NCBI GenBank assembly: GCA_023957245.1
Contig: JAMLHJ010000015.1
Location: forward strand, 1-64,000
DNA: 64,000 bases
DNA from: Chitinophagales bacterium
Lineage (GTDB): Bacteria > Bacteroidota > Bacteroidia > Chitinophagales > JADIYW01
Direction of reading: 5' to 3'
Under the pieces are notes generated by a model. It did no database searches. It was not told the DNA's origin and saw only the letters and a program-made list of their open reading frames with translations. Below are positions 28,285-38,078 of the stretch, one piece after another (within the stretch, counting starts at the first letter, position 1; each line of letters begins with the position of its first letter). The position numbers were made by a program, and so were the translations under genes.

Positions 28285-29469
28285 ATGCTTAACATATATG
28301 CTCAGACTTATTCAGGATTTGATTATGCAATGATTGATGAATTATTAACCGAAGAGCAAATCAATATCAGGCAATCTATTCGTGCTTGGATCAATAGAGA
28401 TATCATTTCTCATATTGAGGACTGGGCACAAAATGCAACATTCCATCCTGAAATTATGCAACAACTGGGACAGATGGGTTGTCTAGGACCACATATCCCT
28501 AAAGAATATGGAGGAGGAGGACTTGATACTATTACCTATGGTATTATCATGCAAGAATTGGAAAGAGCAGATTCTGGTATCAGAAGTTGTGCAAGTGTAC
28601 AAAGCTCATTAGTTATGTACCCTATTTGGAAATTCGGTTCAGAACAACAGAAACAAAAATTTTTACCCTTACTCAGCACAGGAGAATATATTGGTTCATT
28701 TGGACTGACAGAACCCAATCATGGTAGTAATCCCAACGGAATGGAGTGTCGTGTCAAAAAAGTACAAGGAGGATATCTTCTAAATGGCAACAAAATGTGG
28801 ATCACCAATAGCCCTATTTGTCACCTAGCAGTAGTATGGGCAAAAGATGAAAACAATTATGTAATAGGCCTGATTGTCGAAAGAGCAATGCAAGGATTTT
28901 CAACCCCAACTATTCATGAAAAGTGGTCTTTAAGAACATCTATCACAGGAGAATTGGTATTTCAAGATGTATTTATCCCTGAAGAAAATATCCTTCCAAA
29001 CGCAAAAGGGTTAAAAGCTCCTTTAAGTTGCTTATCATCAGCTAGATATGGAATATCATGGGGCGCAATAGGCGCAGCAATGGATTGTTTACATTCAGCT
29101 CTTGAATACAGCAAAGATCGCTATCAGTTTGATAAACCATTAGCTGCATTTCAATTGACTCAAAAAAGATTGGCAGAATTTATTACAGAAATCACTCAAG
29201 CTCAACTCTTATCTTTCAGAATTGGACAATTAATTAATTCTGGAAAAGCAACTCCTGCACAAATCTCAATGGCAAAACGCAACAATGTGGAAATGGCATT
29301 ACGCATTGCTCGTGAATCAAGACAAATATGTGGCGCAATGGGTATCACTGGAGCTTTTCCAATGATGCGACATGCCATGAACTTAGAATCTGTAATTACT
29401 TATGAAGGCACACACGAAGTTCATTTATTGATAACTGGAATGGACATTACAGGTATAAATGCATTTTAA
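28285..29469 (+). CDS. Acyl-CoA dehydrogenase, glutaryl-CoA dehydrogenase-like
   Basis: This 394-residue FAD enzyme has the acyl-CoA dehydrogenase signatures GSFGLTEPNHGSNPNGM and GAMGITGAFPMMRH. The catalytic base Glu is in the YEGTHEVHLLITGMDITG motif near the C-terminus. The pattern ERADSGIRSCASVQSSLVM is typical of the glutaryl-CoA dehydrogenase branch (lysine/tryptophan degradation, oxidative decarboxylation to crotonyl-CoA). It has no electron-transfer partner nearby. Confidence 0.9.
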   Translation: MLNIYAQTYSGFDYAMIDELLTEEQINIRQSIRAWINRDIISHIEDWAQNATFHPEIMQQLGQMGCLGPHIPKEYGGGGLDTITYGIIMQELERADSGIRSCASVQSSLVMYPIWKFGSEQQKQKFLPLLSTGEYIGSFGLTEPNHGSNPNGMECRVKKVQGGYLLNGNKMWITNSPICHLAVVWAKDENNYVIGLIVERAMQGFSTPTIHEKWSLRTSITGELVFQDVFIPEENILPNAKGLKAPLSCLSSARYGISWGAIGAAMDCLHSALEYSKDRYQFDKPLAAFQLTQKRLAEFITEITQAQLLSFRIGQLINSGKATPAQISMAKRNNVEMALRIARESRQICGAMGITGAFPMMRHAMNLESVITYEGTHEVHLLITGMDITGINAF

Positions 29470-29508
29470 TTATTGACTAACAATGCATTACAAAAAACCT
29501 ACCGACAC

Positions 29509-32500
29509 CTATAACTTAACAACTCTTTTAATATAATTCCCATTTTTCGTAATAAACTCTAATAGATATACTCCTTGAGAATAATTATCAAGGTGAATAT
29601 TTATATTATAGTTACTATGATGGTCGAATTTCTGAAGCACCCTTCCGTTAATATCTCTTAATAACAAATTTTGAACACCCAAGCCTTCAGTGTTTTCAAT
29701 CTTAATATAATTGCTCGATGGGTTTGGATAAATAAGTATTGCAGAAAAATTTATATCTTCTAAACCTGTAGCTATAAATGGAATACATTCACTAGTAAAT
29801 GACACTTGAGGGCAGATTGTCGAAGTAATAATAACTTTATAATGCCCATTCTTTTCAGGTGAATAGCCAGAAGTCGTTACACCATCTATAACTTGGTTAT
29901 TCTCACAATCTATCCAGATATATGTTGCATTTTGTTCGTTTACAATCAATGAATTGCTATCAATAGATATGATTGTATCTATTACTATTCTATTCACCGT
30001 AACTGTCATTGTAGCCGAGTTCGCACATTGTCCAGCATTGGGAGTAAATGTATAAGTTGTGGTAGCGTTGGTATTCACTACTGGTGACCATGTACCTGAA
30101 ATTTGTTCATTTGAGTAAGTAGGTAAATTAATATTTTCACCTTGGCAGATAGGTTGTATTTGGGTAAATGTTGGAGTTGTCTTGCTATTTACTGTAACTG
30201 TCATTGTAGCCGAGTTCGCACATTGTCCAGCATTGGGAGTAAATGTATAAGTTGTGGTAGCGTTGCTATTCACTGCTGGCGACCATGTACCTGAAATCTG
30301 TTCATTGGAATAGGTAGGTAAATTGATATTTTCACCTTGGCAGATAGGTTGTATTTGGGTAAAGGTTGGAGTTGTCTTGCTATTTACTGTAACTGTCATT
30401 GTAGCCGAGTTCGCACATTGTCCAGCATTGGGAGTAAATATATAAGTTGTGGTAGCGTTGCTATTCACTGCTGGTGACCATGTACCTGAAATTTGTTCAT
30501 TGGAGTAGGTCGGCAAATTGATATTTTCACCTTGGCAGACAGGTTGTATTTGGGTAAAGGTTGGAGTTGTCTTGCCATTCACAATAACTGTCATTGTCGC
30601 TGTATTGGCACATTGTCCAGCATTCGGAGTAAATGTATAAGTTGTGGTAGCATTGGTATTCACCGCTGGCGACCATGTACCTGATATTTGTTCATTGGAG
30701 TAGGTAGGTAAATTGATATTTTCTCCTTGGCAGATAGGTTGTATTTGGGTAAATGTTGGAGTTATCTTGCCATTTACTGTAACAGTCATTGTTGTCGAGT
30801 TCGCACATTGTCCAGCATTTGGAGTAAATGTATAAGTTGTGGTGGCGTTGCTATTCACAGCTGGTGACCATGTACCTGAAATTTGTTCATTGGAATATGT
30901 AGGTAAATTGATATTTTCTCCTTGGCAGATAGGTTGTATTTGGGTAAATGTTGGAGTTGTCTTGCTATTTACTGTAACTGTCATTGTCGCTGTATTGGCA
31001 CATTGTCCAGCGTTCGGAGTAAATGTATAAGTTGTGGTAGCATTGGTATTCACCGCTGGTGACCATGTACCTGAAATTTGTTCATTGGAATAGGTAGGTA
31101 AATTGATATTTTCTCCTTGGCAGATAGGTTGTATTTGGGTAAATGTTGGGATTGTCTTGCCATTTACCGTAACTGTCATTGTTGTCGAGTTCGCACATTG
31201 TCCAGCATTGGGAGTAAATGTATAAGTTGTGGTAGCGTTGGAATTCACGGCTGGCGACCATGTACCTGAAATTTGTTCATTGGAGTAGGTAGGTAAATTG
31301 ATATTTTCTCCTTGGCAGATAGGTTGTATTTGGGTAAATGTTGGAGTTGTCTTGCTATTTACTGTAACTGTCATTGTAGCCGAGTTCGCACATTGTCCAG
31401 CGTTTGGGGTGAATGTATAAGTTGTGGTAGCGTTGCTATTCACTGCTGGCGACCATGTACCAGAAATCTGTTCATTAGAATAGGTAGGTAAATTGATATT
31501 TTCACCTTGGCAGATAGGTTGTATTTGGGTAAACGTAGGTGTTGTCTTGCTATTTACTATAACTGTCATTGTAGCCGAGTTGGCACATTGTCCAGCATTG
31601 GGAGTAAATGTATAAGTTGTGGTGGCGTTGCTATTCACTGCTGGTGACCATGTACCTGAAATTTGCTCATTGGAATAGGTCGGCAAATTAATATTTTCAC
31701 CTTGGCAGATAGGTTGTATTTGGGTAAACGTAGGTGTTGTCTTGCCATTGACCGTAACTGTCATTGTCGCTGTATTGGCACATTGTCCAGCATTGGGAGT
31801 GAATGTATAAGTTGTGGTGGCGTTGCTATTCACAGCTGGTGACCATGTACCTAAAATCTGTTCATTAGAATAGGTAGGTAAATTGATATTTTCTCCTTGG
31901 CAGATAGGTTGTATTTGGGTAAATGTTGGAGTTATCTTGCCATTTACTGTAACAGTCATTGTTGTCGAGTTCGCACATTGTCCAGCATTTGGAGTAAATG
32001 TATAAGTTGTGGTAGCGTTGCTATTCACTGCTGGTGACCATGTACCTGAAACCTGTTCATTTGAATAGGTAAGTAAATTAATATTTTCTCCTTGACAGAT
32101 AGGTTGTAATTGGGTAAATGTTGGGGTTGTTTTTCCATTGACCGTAACTGTCATTGTCGCTGTATTGGCACATTGTCCAGCATTGGGAGTAAATGTATAA
32201 GTTGTGGTAGCGTTGCTATTCACTTCTGGTGACCATGTACCTGAAATCTGTTCATTGGAGTTGGTCGGCAAATTGATATTTTCTCCTTGGCAGATAGGTT
32301 GTATTTGGGTAAATGTTGGAGTTATCTTGCCATTTACCGTAACTGTCATTGTAGCCGAGTTCGCACATTGTCCGGCATTTGGAGTGAATGTATAAGTTGT
32401 GGTAGCGTTGGCATTCACTGCTGGTGACCATGTACCTGAAATCTGTTCATTGGAGTAGGCAGGTAAATTGATATTTTCTCCTTGGCAGATAGGTTGTATT

Positions 32501-34530
32501 TGGGTAAATGTTGGAGTTGTCTTGCTATTTACTGTAACTGTCATTGTAGCCGAGTTCGCACATTGTCCAGCATTGGGAGTAAATGTATAAGTTGTGGTAG
32601 CGTTGGTATTCACGGCTGGCGACCATGTACCTGAAATCTGTTCATTCGAGTAGGCAGGTAAATTAATATTTTCACCTTGGCAGATAGGTTGTATTTGGGT
32701 AAATGTTGGTGTTGTAACAGTAGGGCAATCGTCAGCCAATATATAAATACCATAATCTTCAACGTCACCGATTAAAAAATTGCTACTGCATGACCTTTTA
32801 CCTGCTGTAATAGCTTGAGCATCACCTATCACCCTCATCCTCAAGACTCTATTTGTCATTGCTCCACTCGTAGGTATCGTCACATTTCCTGAAATCGTTG
32901 CTGTTTTATTTGCAGTCCCTACTCCAGAAAAGACCAATTCATTACTTTCAAAATTTCCGTTATTATTATAGTCAATATACACTTCACATTGTTCAATATT
33001 AGTTCCATAAGACATCATAGAGATTTGTATAGGATATGTTAGGCCAGGTTTCACTATCGTACTCAATGAACAAGAATAATCAGTATATCCTTCATTCGAA
33101 TACACACCAGTTGCGTTATTTATAGTATTGAATTTTACCTGACTTACACATCTACCATAATTTCCAATATTGTTAGTAGAAGGAATACAAGCACTAATAG
33201 GACTATTAGCAACATAAATATAATCATTCACTGTACGAGCATGAGTTCCAAATGCATTAGTTACCTGAAGTGTAACATCATAAGATCCAGGTGAATTGAA
33301 TGTAAAAACGGGATTTTGTAAAGTAGAATTCAAAGTTTCAATCCCATTTGTTAGTGTCCATTGGAAGGATATATTACTCCATTCTCCATCAGCAAGCATA
33401 GTATTGGGAATACACGATGAATTATCAAAAAATTGTACACTATTTCCTAAACATGCAGAAGATGAAGGAGAATAAAAGTCTGCTTGAGCAATGGCAGGAG
33501 GAGTTAGAGATAAATTTCCTTGAGAAGCTAAAAATGATTTTCTAGTAGTATTCATTGCAGAAATCACTCTATCTTTTTGACCTTGAGTAAATAAGGTCGT
33601 ATTGGCATCGCTACAATAGCTCATGTAGTTGTTGAGTGAATTATTAATATCTGGAGATGAAGAACAAGTCGTCGAGCTACAATCATCCATTTTGTGAGGA
33701 GGTGTATCACAGACTCTATCTCCTTGAGTACTACAATTACCATTTGCAGGGCAAGAACTCCCATTACCATCTCCTTCAAATGTATGATAAAGATTAAAAG
33801 CATGTCCTAATTCATGAGCCAAAGTATTAGAACGAGTATTTTTAACTGTATTGACTAGCATCACAGCACCATCAAGATTTGATCCATGCGATGAGGCAAA
33901 ATAAGCATACCCTAAAATTCCTAAGCCTCCTTCATTATTATCAATTTCTGAAACCAACCATAAATTATAATAGAGATTGGGATTCCATCTAATTGTATTT
34001 TTGAGTTGCAAATCAGTTATCCCTACATTCCCCTCTAATCTGACACCATTATTCATATAAGCAGTATTAGATGACATATTGGTATAAGTGATACCATTCG
34101 TACAATTTCCATTAGGATCTCTCACAGCTAAAGCAAACTCAATACCAATATCCACACCATTACCATCTCCAATGGAACCAGGAACTTTACGGTATCTTTG
34201 ATTCAGCACTTTTATTGCTTCTTGTATTTGTTCTACAGAGATATCTGTCAAATGGTTTCCAGTGGACATCACATGAACAACTACTGGAATAACAATTGTT
34301 GACGCACTCTTTGAATAAATTGATGATTCAGATGATTGAACCAATTCTTCAAAAGCCTGCATCTTTTTTCGATAATCATTATTCTCAAGCATCATCCGAT
34401 TATGTATGATATCTGTTCCACATCTAGTCGCATGACTTAAATTTGACATTGATTGGGGAGAAGAATTTTGAGCTTTAATAAAAGTTGAAAAGCATACAAA
34501 AGCTATAATAAAAATGACCCATCTTTTCAT
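29509..34530 (-). CDS. Giant secreted M43 metalloprotease with 14 repeats and T9SS sorting domain
   Basis: The protein has 1673 residues: a signal peptide (1-20), then a pappalysin-like M43 zinc protease domain with HELGHAFNLYH (H-E-x-x-H-x-x-G-x-x-H). A PKD domain (about 355-445) and a GEVED domain (CEVYIDYNNNGNFE ... DVEDYGIY) follow. Fourteen nearly identical 65-residue modules come next, each starting TPTFTQIQPICQGENINLP and ending ATMTVTVNSK with two cysteines. A type A T9SS sorting domain closes the protein (ILIYPNPSSNYIKIENT ... GVYLLEFITKNG). It is exported to the surface by the type IX system. The repeats probably form a stalk of Ig-like modules projecting the protease. No partner gene is adjacent. 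Confidence 0.93.
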   Translation of the reverse strand: MKRWVIFIIAFVCFSTFIKAQNSSPQSMSNLSHATRCGTDIIHNRMMLENNDYRKKMQAFEELVQSSESSIYSKSASTIVIPVVVHVMSTGNHLTDISVEQIQEAIKVLNQRYRKVPGSIGDGNGVDIGIEFALAVRDPNGNCTNGITYTNMSSNTAYMNNGVRLEGNVGITDLQLKNTIRWNPNLYYNLWLVSEIDNNEGGLGILGYAYFASSHGSNLDGAVMLVNTVKNTRSNTLAHELGHAFNLYHTFEGDGNGSSCPANGNCSTQGDRVCDTPPHKMDDCSSTTCSSSPDINNSLNNYMSYCSDANTTLFTQGQKDRVISAMNTTRKSFLASQGNLSLTPPAIAQADFYSPSSSACLGNSVQFFDNSSCIPNTMLADGEWSNISFQWTLTNGIETLNSTLQNPVFTFNSPGSYDVTLQVTNAFGTHARTVNDYIYVANSPISACIPSTNNIGNYGRCVSQVKFNTINNATGVYSNEGYTDYSCSLSTIVKPGLTYPIQISMMSYGTNIEQCEVYIDYNNNGNFESNELVFSGVGTANKTATISGNVTIPTSGAMTNRVLRMRVIGDAQAITAGKRSCSSNFLIGDVEDYGIYILADDCPTVTTPTFTQIQPICQGENINLPAYSNEQISGTWSPAVNTNATTTYTFTPNAGQCANSATMTVTVNSKTTPTFTQIQPICQGENINLPAYSNEQISGTWSPAVNANATTTYTFTPNAGQCANSATMTVTVNGKITPTFTQIQPICQGENINLPTNSNEQISGTWSPEVNSNATTTYTFTPNAGQCANTATMTVTVNGKTTPTFTQLQPICQGENINLLTYSNEQVSGTWSPAVNSNATTTYTFTPNAGQCANSTTMTVTVNGKITPTFTQIQPICQGENINLPTYSNEQILGTWSPAVNSNATTTYTFTPNAGQCANTATMTVTVNGKTTPTFTQIQPICQGENINLPTYSNEQISGTWSPAVNSNATTTYTFTPNAGQCANSATMTVIVNSKTTPTFTQIQPICQGENINLPTYSNEQISGTWSPAVNSNATTTYTFTPNAGQCANSATMTVTVNSKTTPTFTQIQPICQGENINLPTYSNEQISGTWSPAVNSNATTTYTFTPNAGQCANSTTMTVTVNGKTIPTFTQIQPICQGENINLPTYSNEQISGTWSPAVNTNATTTYTFTPNAGQCANTATMTVTVNSKTTPTFTQIQPICQGENINLPTYSNEQISGTWSPAVNSNATTTYTFTPNAGQCANSTTMTVTVNGKITPTFTQIQPICQGENINLPTYSNEQISGTWSPAVNTNATTTYTFTPNAGQCANTATMTVIVNGKTTPTFTQIQPVCQGENINLPTYSNEQISGTWSPAVNSNATTTYIFTPNAGQCANSATMTVTVNSKTTPTFTQIQPICQGENINLPTYSNEQISGTWSPAVNSNATTTYTFTPNAGQCANSATMTVTVNSKTTPTFTQIQPICQGENINLPTYSNEQISGTWSPVVNTNATTTYTFTPNAGQCANSATMTVTVNRIVIDTIISIDSNSLIVNEQNATYIWIDCENNQVIDGVTTSGYSPEKNGHYKVIITSTICPQVSFTSECIPFIATGLEDINFSAILIYPNPSSNYIKIENTEGLGVQNLLLRDINGRVLQKFDHHSNYNINIHLDNYSQGVYLLEFITKNGNYIKRVVKL
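29986..32715. repeat. Fourteen tandem 195-bp coding repeats
   Basis: The units are 195 bp (65 codons) and highly similar at the nucleotide level. Variants such as NSATM/NTATM/NSTTM and VNSK/VNGK are reshuffled along the array. An extended block around 30720-30843 is matched by 31890-32013, exactly 1170 bp (six units) away, with the same rare variants. This indicates block duplication or gene conversion. Confidence 0.92.
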
Positions 34531-34712
34531 TATAAAGAATTTTAAAGAAAATTAACTAAATTTTAAATAATTGGAAAATATTTTTATTTGATAGTTAATT
34601 TTATCTCCTAAGCTCAATTTTCAAAAGAAAGCTTTTCCCATTTTTCTGAATAAATTCAAAATAAATATTATGCTAAATGAAATAGCAGAATTAGAAATAA
34701 AACTAAAAATCA

Positions 34713-36737
34713 TTAGTCAAAATTCATTCTCTGTATCCTTATTGCATTTAATATTGCCAATAAAGCCACTCCTACATCTGCAAATACAGCTTCCCACATT
34801 GTAGCAACACCTCCTGCGCCAAGTATCAAAACAATCGCCTTCACACCAAATGCTAATGCAATATTTTGCCATACAACTTGCCTAGTACTTTTCCCAATCT
34901 TTATTGCCAACGGAATTTTTGATGGTCGATCATCTTGTATAACAATATCAGCCACCTCTATTGTCCCATCACTACCCAAACCTCCCATGGCGATTCCAAC
35001 ATCACTCAATGCAACAACTGGTGCATCGTTTATACCATCACCAACGAAAGCAACACTTTCACCAGATATCTTTATCTCTTTGACTTTCTTAACTTTATCA
35101 TCTGGAAGTAAATCTCCATAATAATAATCAATTCCTAAAGTTTCACCTACAAGTTTGACAACAGTAGATTTGTCACCGCTCAACATTGTCGTTTTGACAC
35201 CCATTGTATGCAATTTCTGAATTGTCGAAAGTGCATCTTCTTTAATCTGATCTGCTATTGTAATATAACCCACAAATTTACTATCATAAGCAACAGCAAT
35301 AGTAGTATTCACGATTTCAGATGGCTGAATAGGATACAAAATTCCAAACTTATCCATAAGCTTAAAATTTCCAGCCAAAATCTCTTTTTCATCTACAATT
35401 GCACGCAGACCATGACCAGAAATTTCTTCAATATCTTTAAGTGCTATTGAAATATCTAATTCTCCTATATACTCATGAATAGCAGTAGCAATGGGATGAG
35501 TACTATGATGTTCTAAAATATTGACAATCTTTAAAATGTAATCTTGATCAAAATCACTATTAAAAACCACTTCTTGCACTTTAAAAACACCTTCTGTCAT
35601 AGTGCCTGTCTTATCCATGACGACATGTTGTGTTTGGGCAATAATGTCTAAAAAGTTACTCCCCTTAACGAGGATACCATGCCTACTTGCTGCACCAATC
35701 CCTCCAAAATAACCCAAAGGAATAGATATTACCAATGCACAAGGACAGGATATTACCAGAAATATCAGCGCACGATAAAGCCATTCATCAAATACATAAT
35801 TGGCTACAAAAAAATAAGGTAATAAACACAAAGCTACTGCTAAAGCAACAACAATAGGAGTATATATTTTTGCAAATTTGCGTACAAATAATTCAGTCGG
35901 AGCCTTCTGCTTAGTGGCATCTTGAACTAATTCTAATATTTTGCTCAATTTACTATCAGAATAAATTTTACTCACCTTTACTAATGTAACTTTATTCAGA
36001 TTCAGCATGCCCGCAAGTACTTCTTCTCCTTTATATTTGGTATCAGGACGGCTTTCTCCAGTCAAAGATGATGTATTAAAAGCTCCTGAATCTGACAGTA
36101 CAATACCATCTAAAGCTAATTTCTCTCCTGGTTTTAATTGTATAGTCTCACCAATTTGAACATGCTTAGCTTCCACATTTACTGCCTGTCCATCTCTAAT
36201 AACGGTAGCCACATCAGGTCGCTGATCCAATAATGATTTAATATTTCTTTTGGCTTTGGAAACAGCCATCGTCTGAAAAACTTCACCTATCGAATAAAAC
36301 AACATCACCGCAACAGCTTCTGGATATTCTCCAATAAAAAAAGCTCCTAATGTAGCTATTGTCATCAGCGTGAATTCTGAAAACCACTCTCCTACTTTGA
36401 TACTTTGCCATGCATCTTTAATTACTGGAATGCCAACAGGTACAAAAGCCAGTAAATATCCCGATAGTTTTATTGGAAAAGTGAACCATGAAGGTTGATA
36501 AATATGTTGCAAAAACAATACAGTAATTAGAACCACAAAAGAAACTATCGCTGGGAAAAATAATCGAACAACACTCCCATCTTCATCATGATGATGACTA
36601 TGATCATGATCATGATGATGACTATGATTGTGTTGTTGAAGTTTATGATTGTGCGCTTCTGCTTGCGCCAAAATCTTTTCTTCTCTCAAGCAACACATTT
36701 GCTTACCATTACTATCATATAAATGTTGATGAGCCAT
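34713..36737 (-). CDS. Heavy-metal translocating P1B-type ATPase (Zn/Cd/Pb type)
   Basis: This 674-residue inner-membrane metal exporter has a His-rich N-terminal stretch (about residues 27-55) instead of a CxxC heavy-metal-associated domain. The transport motif SCPCALVISIPLG is in TM6, the phosphorylation motif DKTGTMTEG follows, then the HP motif STHPIATA and the hinge VGDGINDAPV. The pattern fits the ZntA/CadA branch. It probably exports Zn2+ or Cd2+, with the His-rich tail as metal sensor or buffer. It is divergent from the efflux genes at 36900. Confidence 0.94.
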   Translation of the reverse strand: MAHQHLYDSNGKQMCCLREEKILAQAEAHNHKLQQHNHSHHHDHDHSHHHDEDGSVVRLFFPAIVSFVVLITVLFLQHIYQPSWFTFPIKLSGYLLAFVPVGIPVIKDAWQSIKVGEWFSEFTLMTIATLGAFFIGEYPEAVAVMLFYSIGEVFQTMAVSKAKRNIKSLLDQRPDVATVIRDGQAVNVEAKHVQIGETIQLKPGEKLALDGIVLSDSGAFNTSSLTGESRPDTKYKGEEVLAGMLNLNKVTLVKVSKIYSDSKLSKILELVQDATKQKAPTELFVRKFAKIYTPIVVALAVALCLLPYFFVANYVFDEWLYRALIFLVISCPCALVISIPLGYFGGIGAASRHGILVKGSNFLDIIAQTQHVVMDKTGTMTEGVFKVQEVVFNSDFDQDYILKIVNILEHHSTHPIATAIHEYIGELDISIALKDIEEISGHGLRAIVDEKEILAGNFKLMDKFGILYPIQPSEIVNTTIAVAYDSKFVGYITIADQIKEDALSTIQKLHTMGVKTTMLSGDKSTVVKLVGETLGIDYYYGDLLPDDKVKKVKEIKISGESVAFVGDGINDAPVVALSDVGIAMGGLGSDGTIEVADIVIQDDRPSKIPLAIKIGKSTRQVVWQNIALAFGVKAIVLILGAGGVATMWEAVFADVGVALLAILNAIRIQRMNFD

Positions 36738-36899
36738 ATTTCCCTTCTAATAATATTTACAAAATACAATTTTGAACACTAATAATCTCCGCAAATTTGA
36801 ATCTTCAAATCATTGTTAATCAAAACTTCAAATTGAAAACAATATAATAAAACTGACTTTAAAACTGTTTTTTTTAGATTTACAGCCTTAAATATTTCA

Positions 36900-38051
36900 A
36901 TGGAATCTAATTCAACATCAGCATTTACTGAAGAAAAGAATACTTCAAAAAAGAAATACATATTTATCGCATTGATACTAGTTATTTTAACAGCTGGAAT
37001 TTATTACGGATATAGCAAATACCAATTTGGTCAATCTCATCAAGAAACAGACAATGCACAAATCAATGGAGACATAGTGCCCGTTGTATCAAGAATACCT
37101 GGATTTGTAGATAATATATTAATCGAAGAAAACACTCCTATACGTCAAGGAGAAATTATTGTCAGGTTAGATGATAGAGAAATGCAAATCCGCCTAAAAC
37201 AAGCTCAAGCAGGTTTGAATTCTACACAAAAAAATGTGGATGTCACTAAATCTAGTTTAGGAATTTCTCAAGCAGGAGCCAAAGCTTCAAATGCAAATTT
37301 TAGTGCTATCAAACAAAATCTTCTTTCTGCAAAAGCTCAAATTGATGGAGCTAAAATAAAGGTAGATGCAACTGAAAAAGAATTTAAAAGGTTTGCAAAC
37401 CTTCTAGAACAAGGTGCTACAACTCAACAAGTTTATGATAGAATCAAAGCTGAAAGAGATGGTGCATTAGTTCAATATGAAGTAGCTAAAAACCAATATG
37501 AAGTACTATTAAAGCAAGTGGCTGCTGCTCAAGATCAGTTGTCTGTCAATCAAGAACAAGTCATTACAAGTTCAAGTCAAGTCAGTGCTGCTAATTCTGG
37601 TTTATCTCTAAGAGAATTAGATATTGAATTAATTCAATTAAATCTTGCACATACTATAATTACTGCTCCTGTCAGTGGTATTATTTCTAAAAAGAATGTG
37701 CAATTAGGTCAGTTTATCCAACCAGGACAATCTTTATTTGCCATTATTAGTGATTCATCTTTATACATCACTGCCAATTTTAAAGAAACACAAATAGAAA
37801 ATATGGAAATCGGACAATCTGCAACTATTACTTTAGATGCATATCCAGATATTCCACTTGAAGGAAAAGTGGTTTCATTCTCTCCTGCTACTGGAGCCAA
37901 ATTTTCATTGCTCCCTCCTGATAATGCAACAGGAAATTTTACAAAAATTGTACAAAGAGTGCCTGTGAAAATATCAATCAACATACCTGAGTCATTGAAA
38001 AATAAACTCAAACCAGGATTGAGTGCAAAAGTGACTGTTCGCACTAAATAA
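36900..38051 (+). CDS. EmrA-like membrane fusion protein
   Basis: This 383-residue HlyD-family adaptor has a single N-terminal transmembrane helix (residues about 22-40) and a lipoyl half (GDIVPVVSRIPGFVDNILIEENTPI). A long coiled-coil hairpin rich in Gln/Ala spans about 95-235. The second lipoyl half is TIITAPVSGIISKKNVQLGQFI, followed by a beta-barrel domain. It would link the MFS pump encoded 27 bases downstream to an outer-membrane channel not present here. Substrates are probably drugs or other lipophilic compounds. Confidence 0.92.
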   Translation: MESNSTSAFTEEKNTSKKKYIFIALILVILTAGIYYGYSKYQFGQSHQETDNAQINGDIVPVVSRIPGFVDNILIEENTPIRQGEIIVRLDDREMQIRLKQAQAGLNSTQKNVDVTKSSLGISQAGAKASNANFSAIKQNLLSAKAQIDGAKIKVDATEKEFKRFANLLEQGATTQQVYDRIKAERDGALVQYEVAKNQYEVLLKQVAAAQDQLSVNQEQVITSSSQVSAANSGLSLRELDIELIQLNLAHTIITAPVSGIISKKNVQLGQFIQPGQSLFAIISDSSLYITANFKETQIENMEIGQSATITLDAYPDIPLEGKVVSFSPATGAKFSLLPPDNATGNFTKIVQRVPVKISINIPESLKNKLKPGLSAKVTVRTK

Positions 38052-38078
38052 TTTATTTTACAACAACACTTTAAAGCT

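Noticed and set aside
30493..32395. Plus-strand open frames of about 63 codons (30493, 30839, 32204)
   Set aside because: They are antisense shadows of the 195-bp protease repeats and recur once per unit; no independent start signals.
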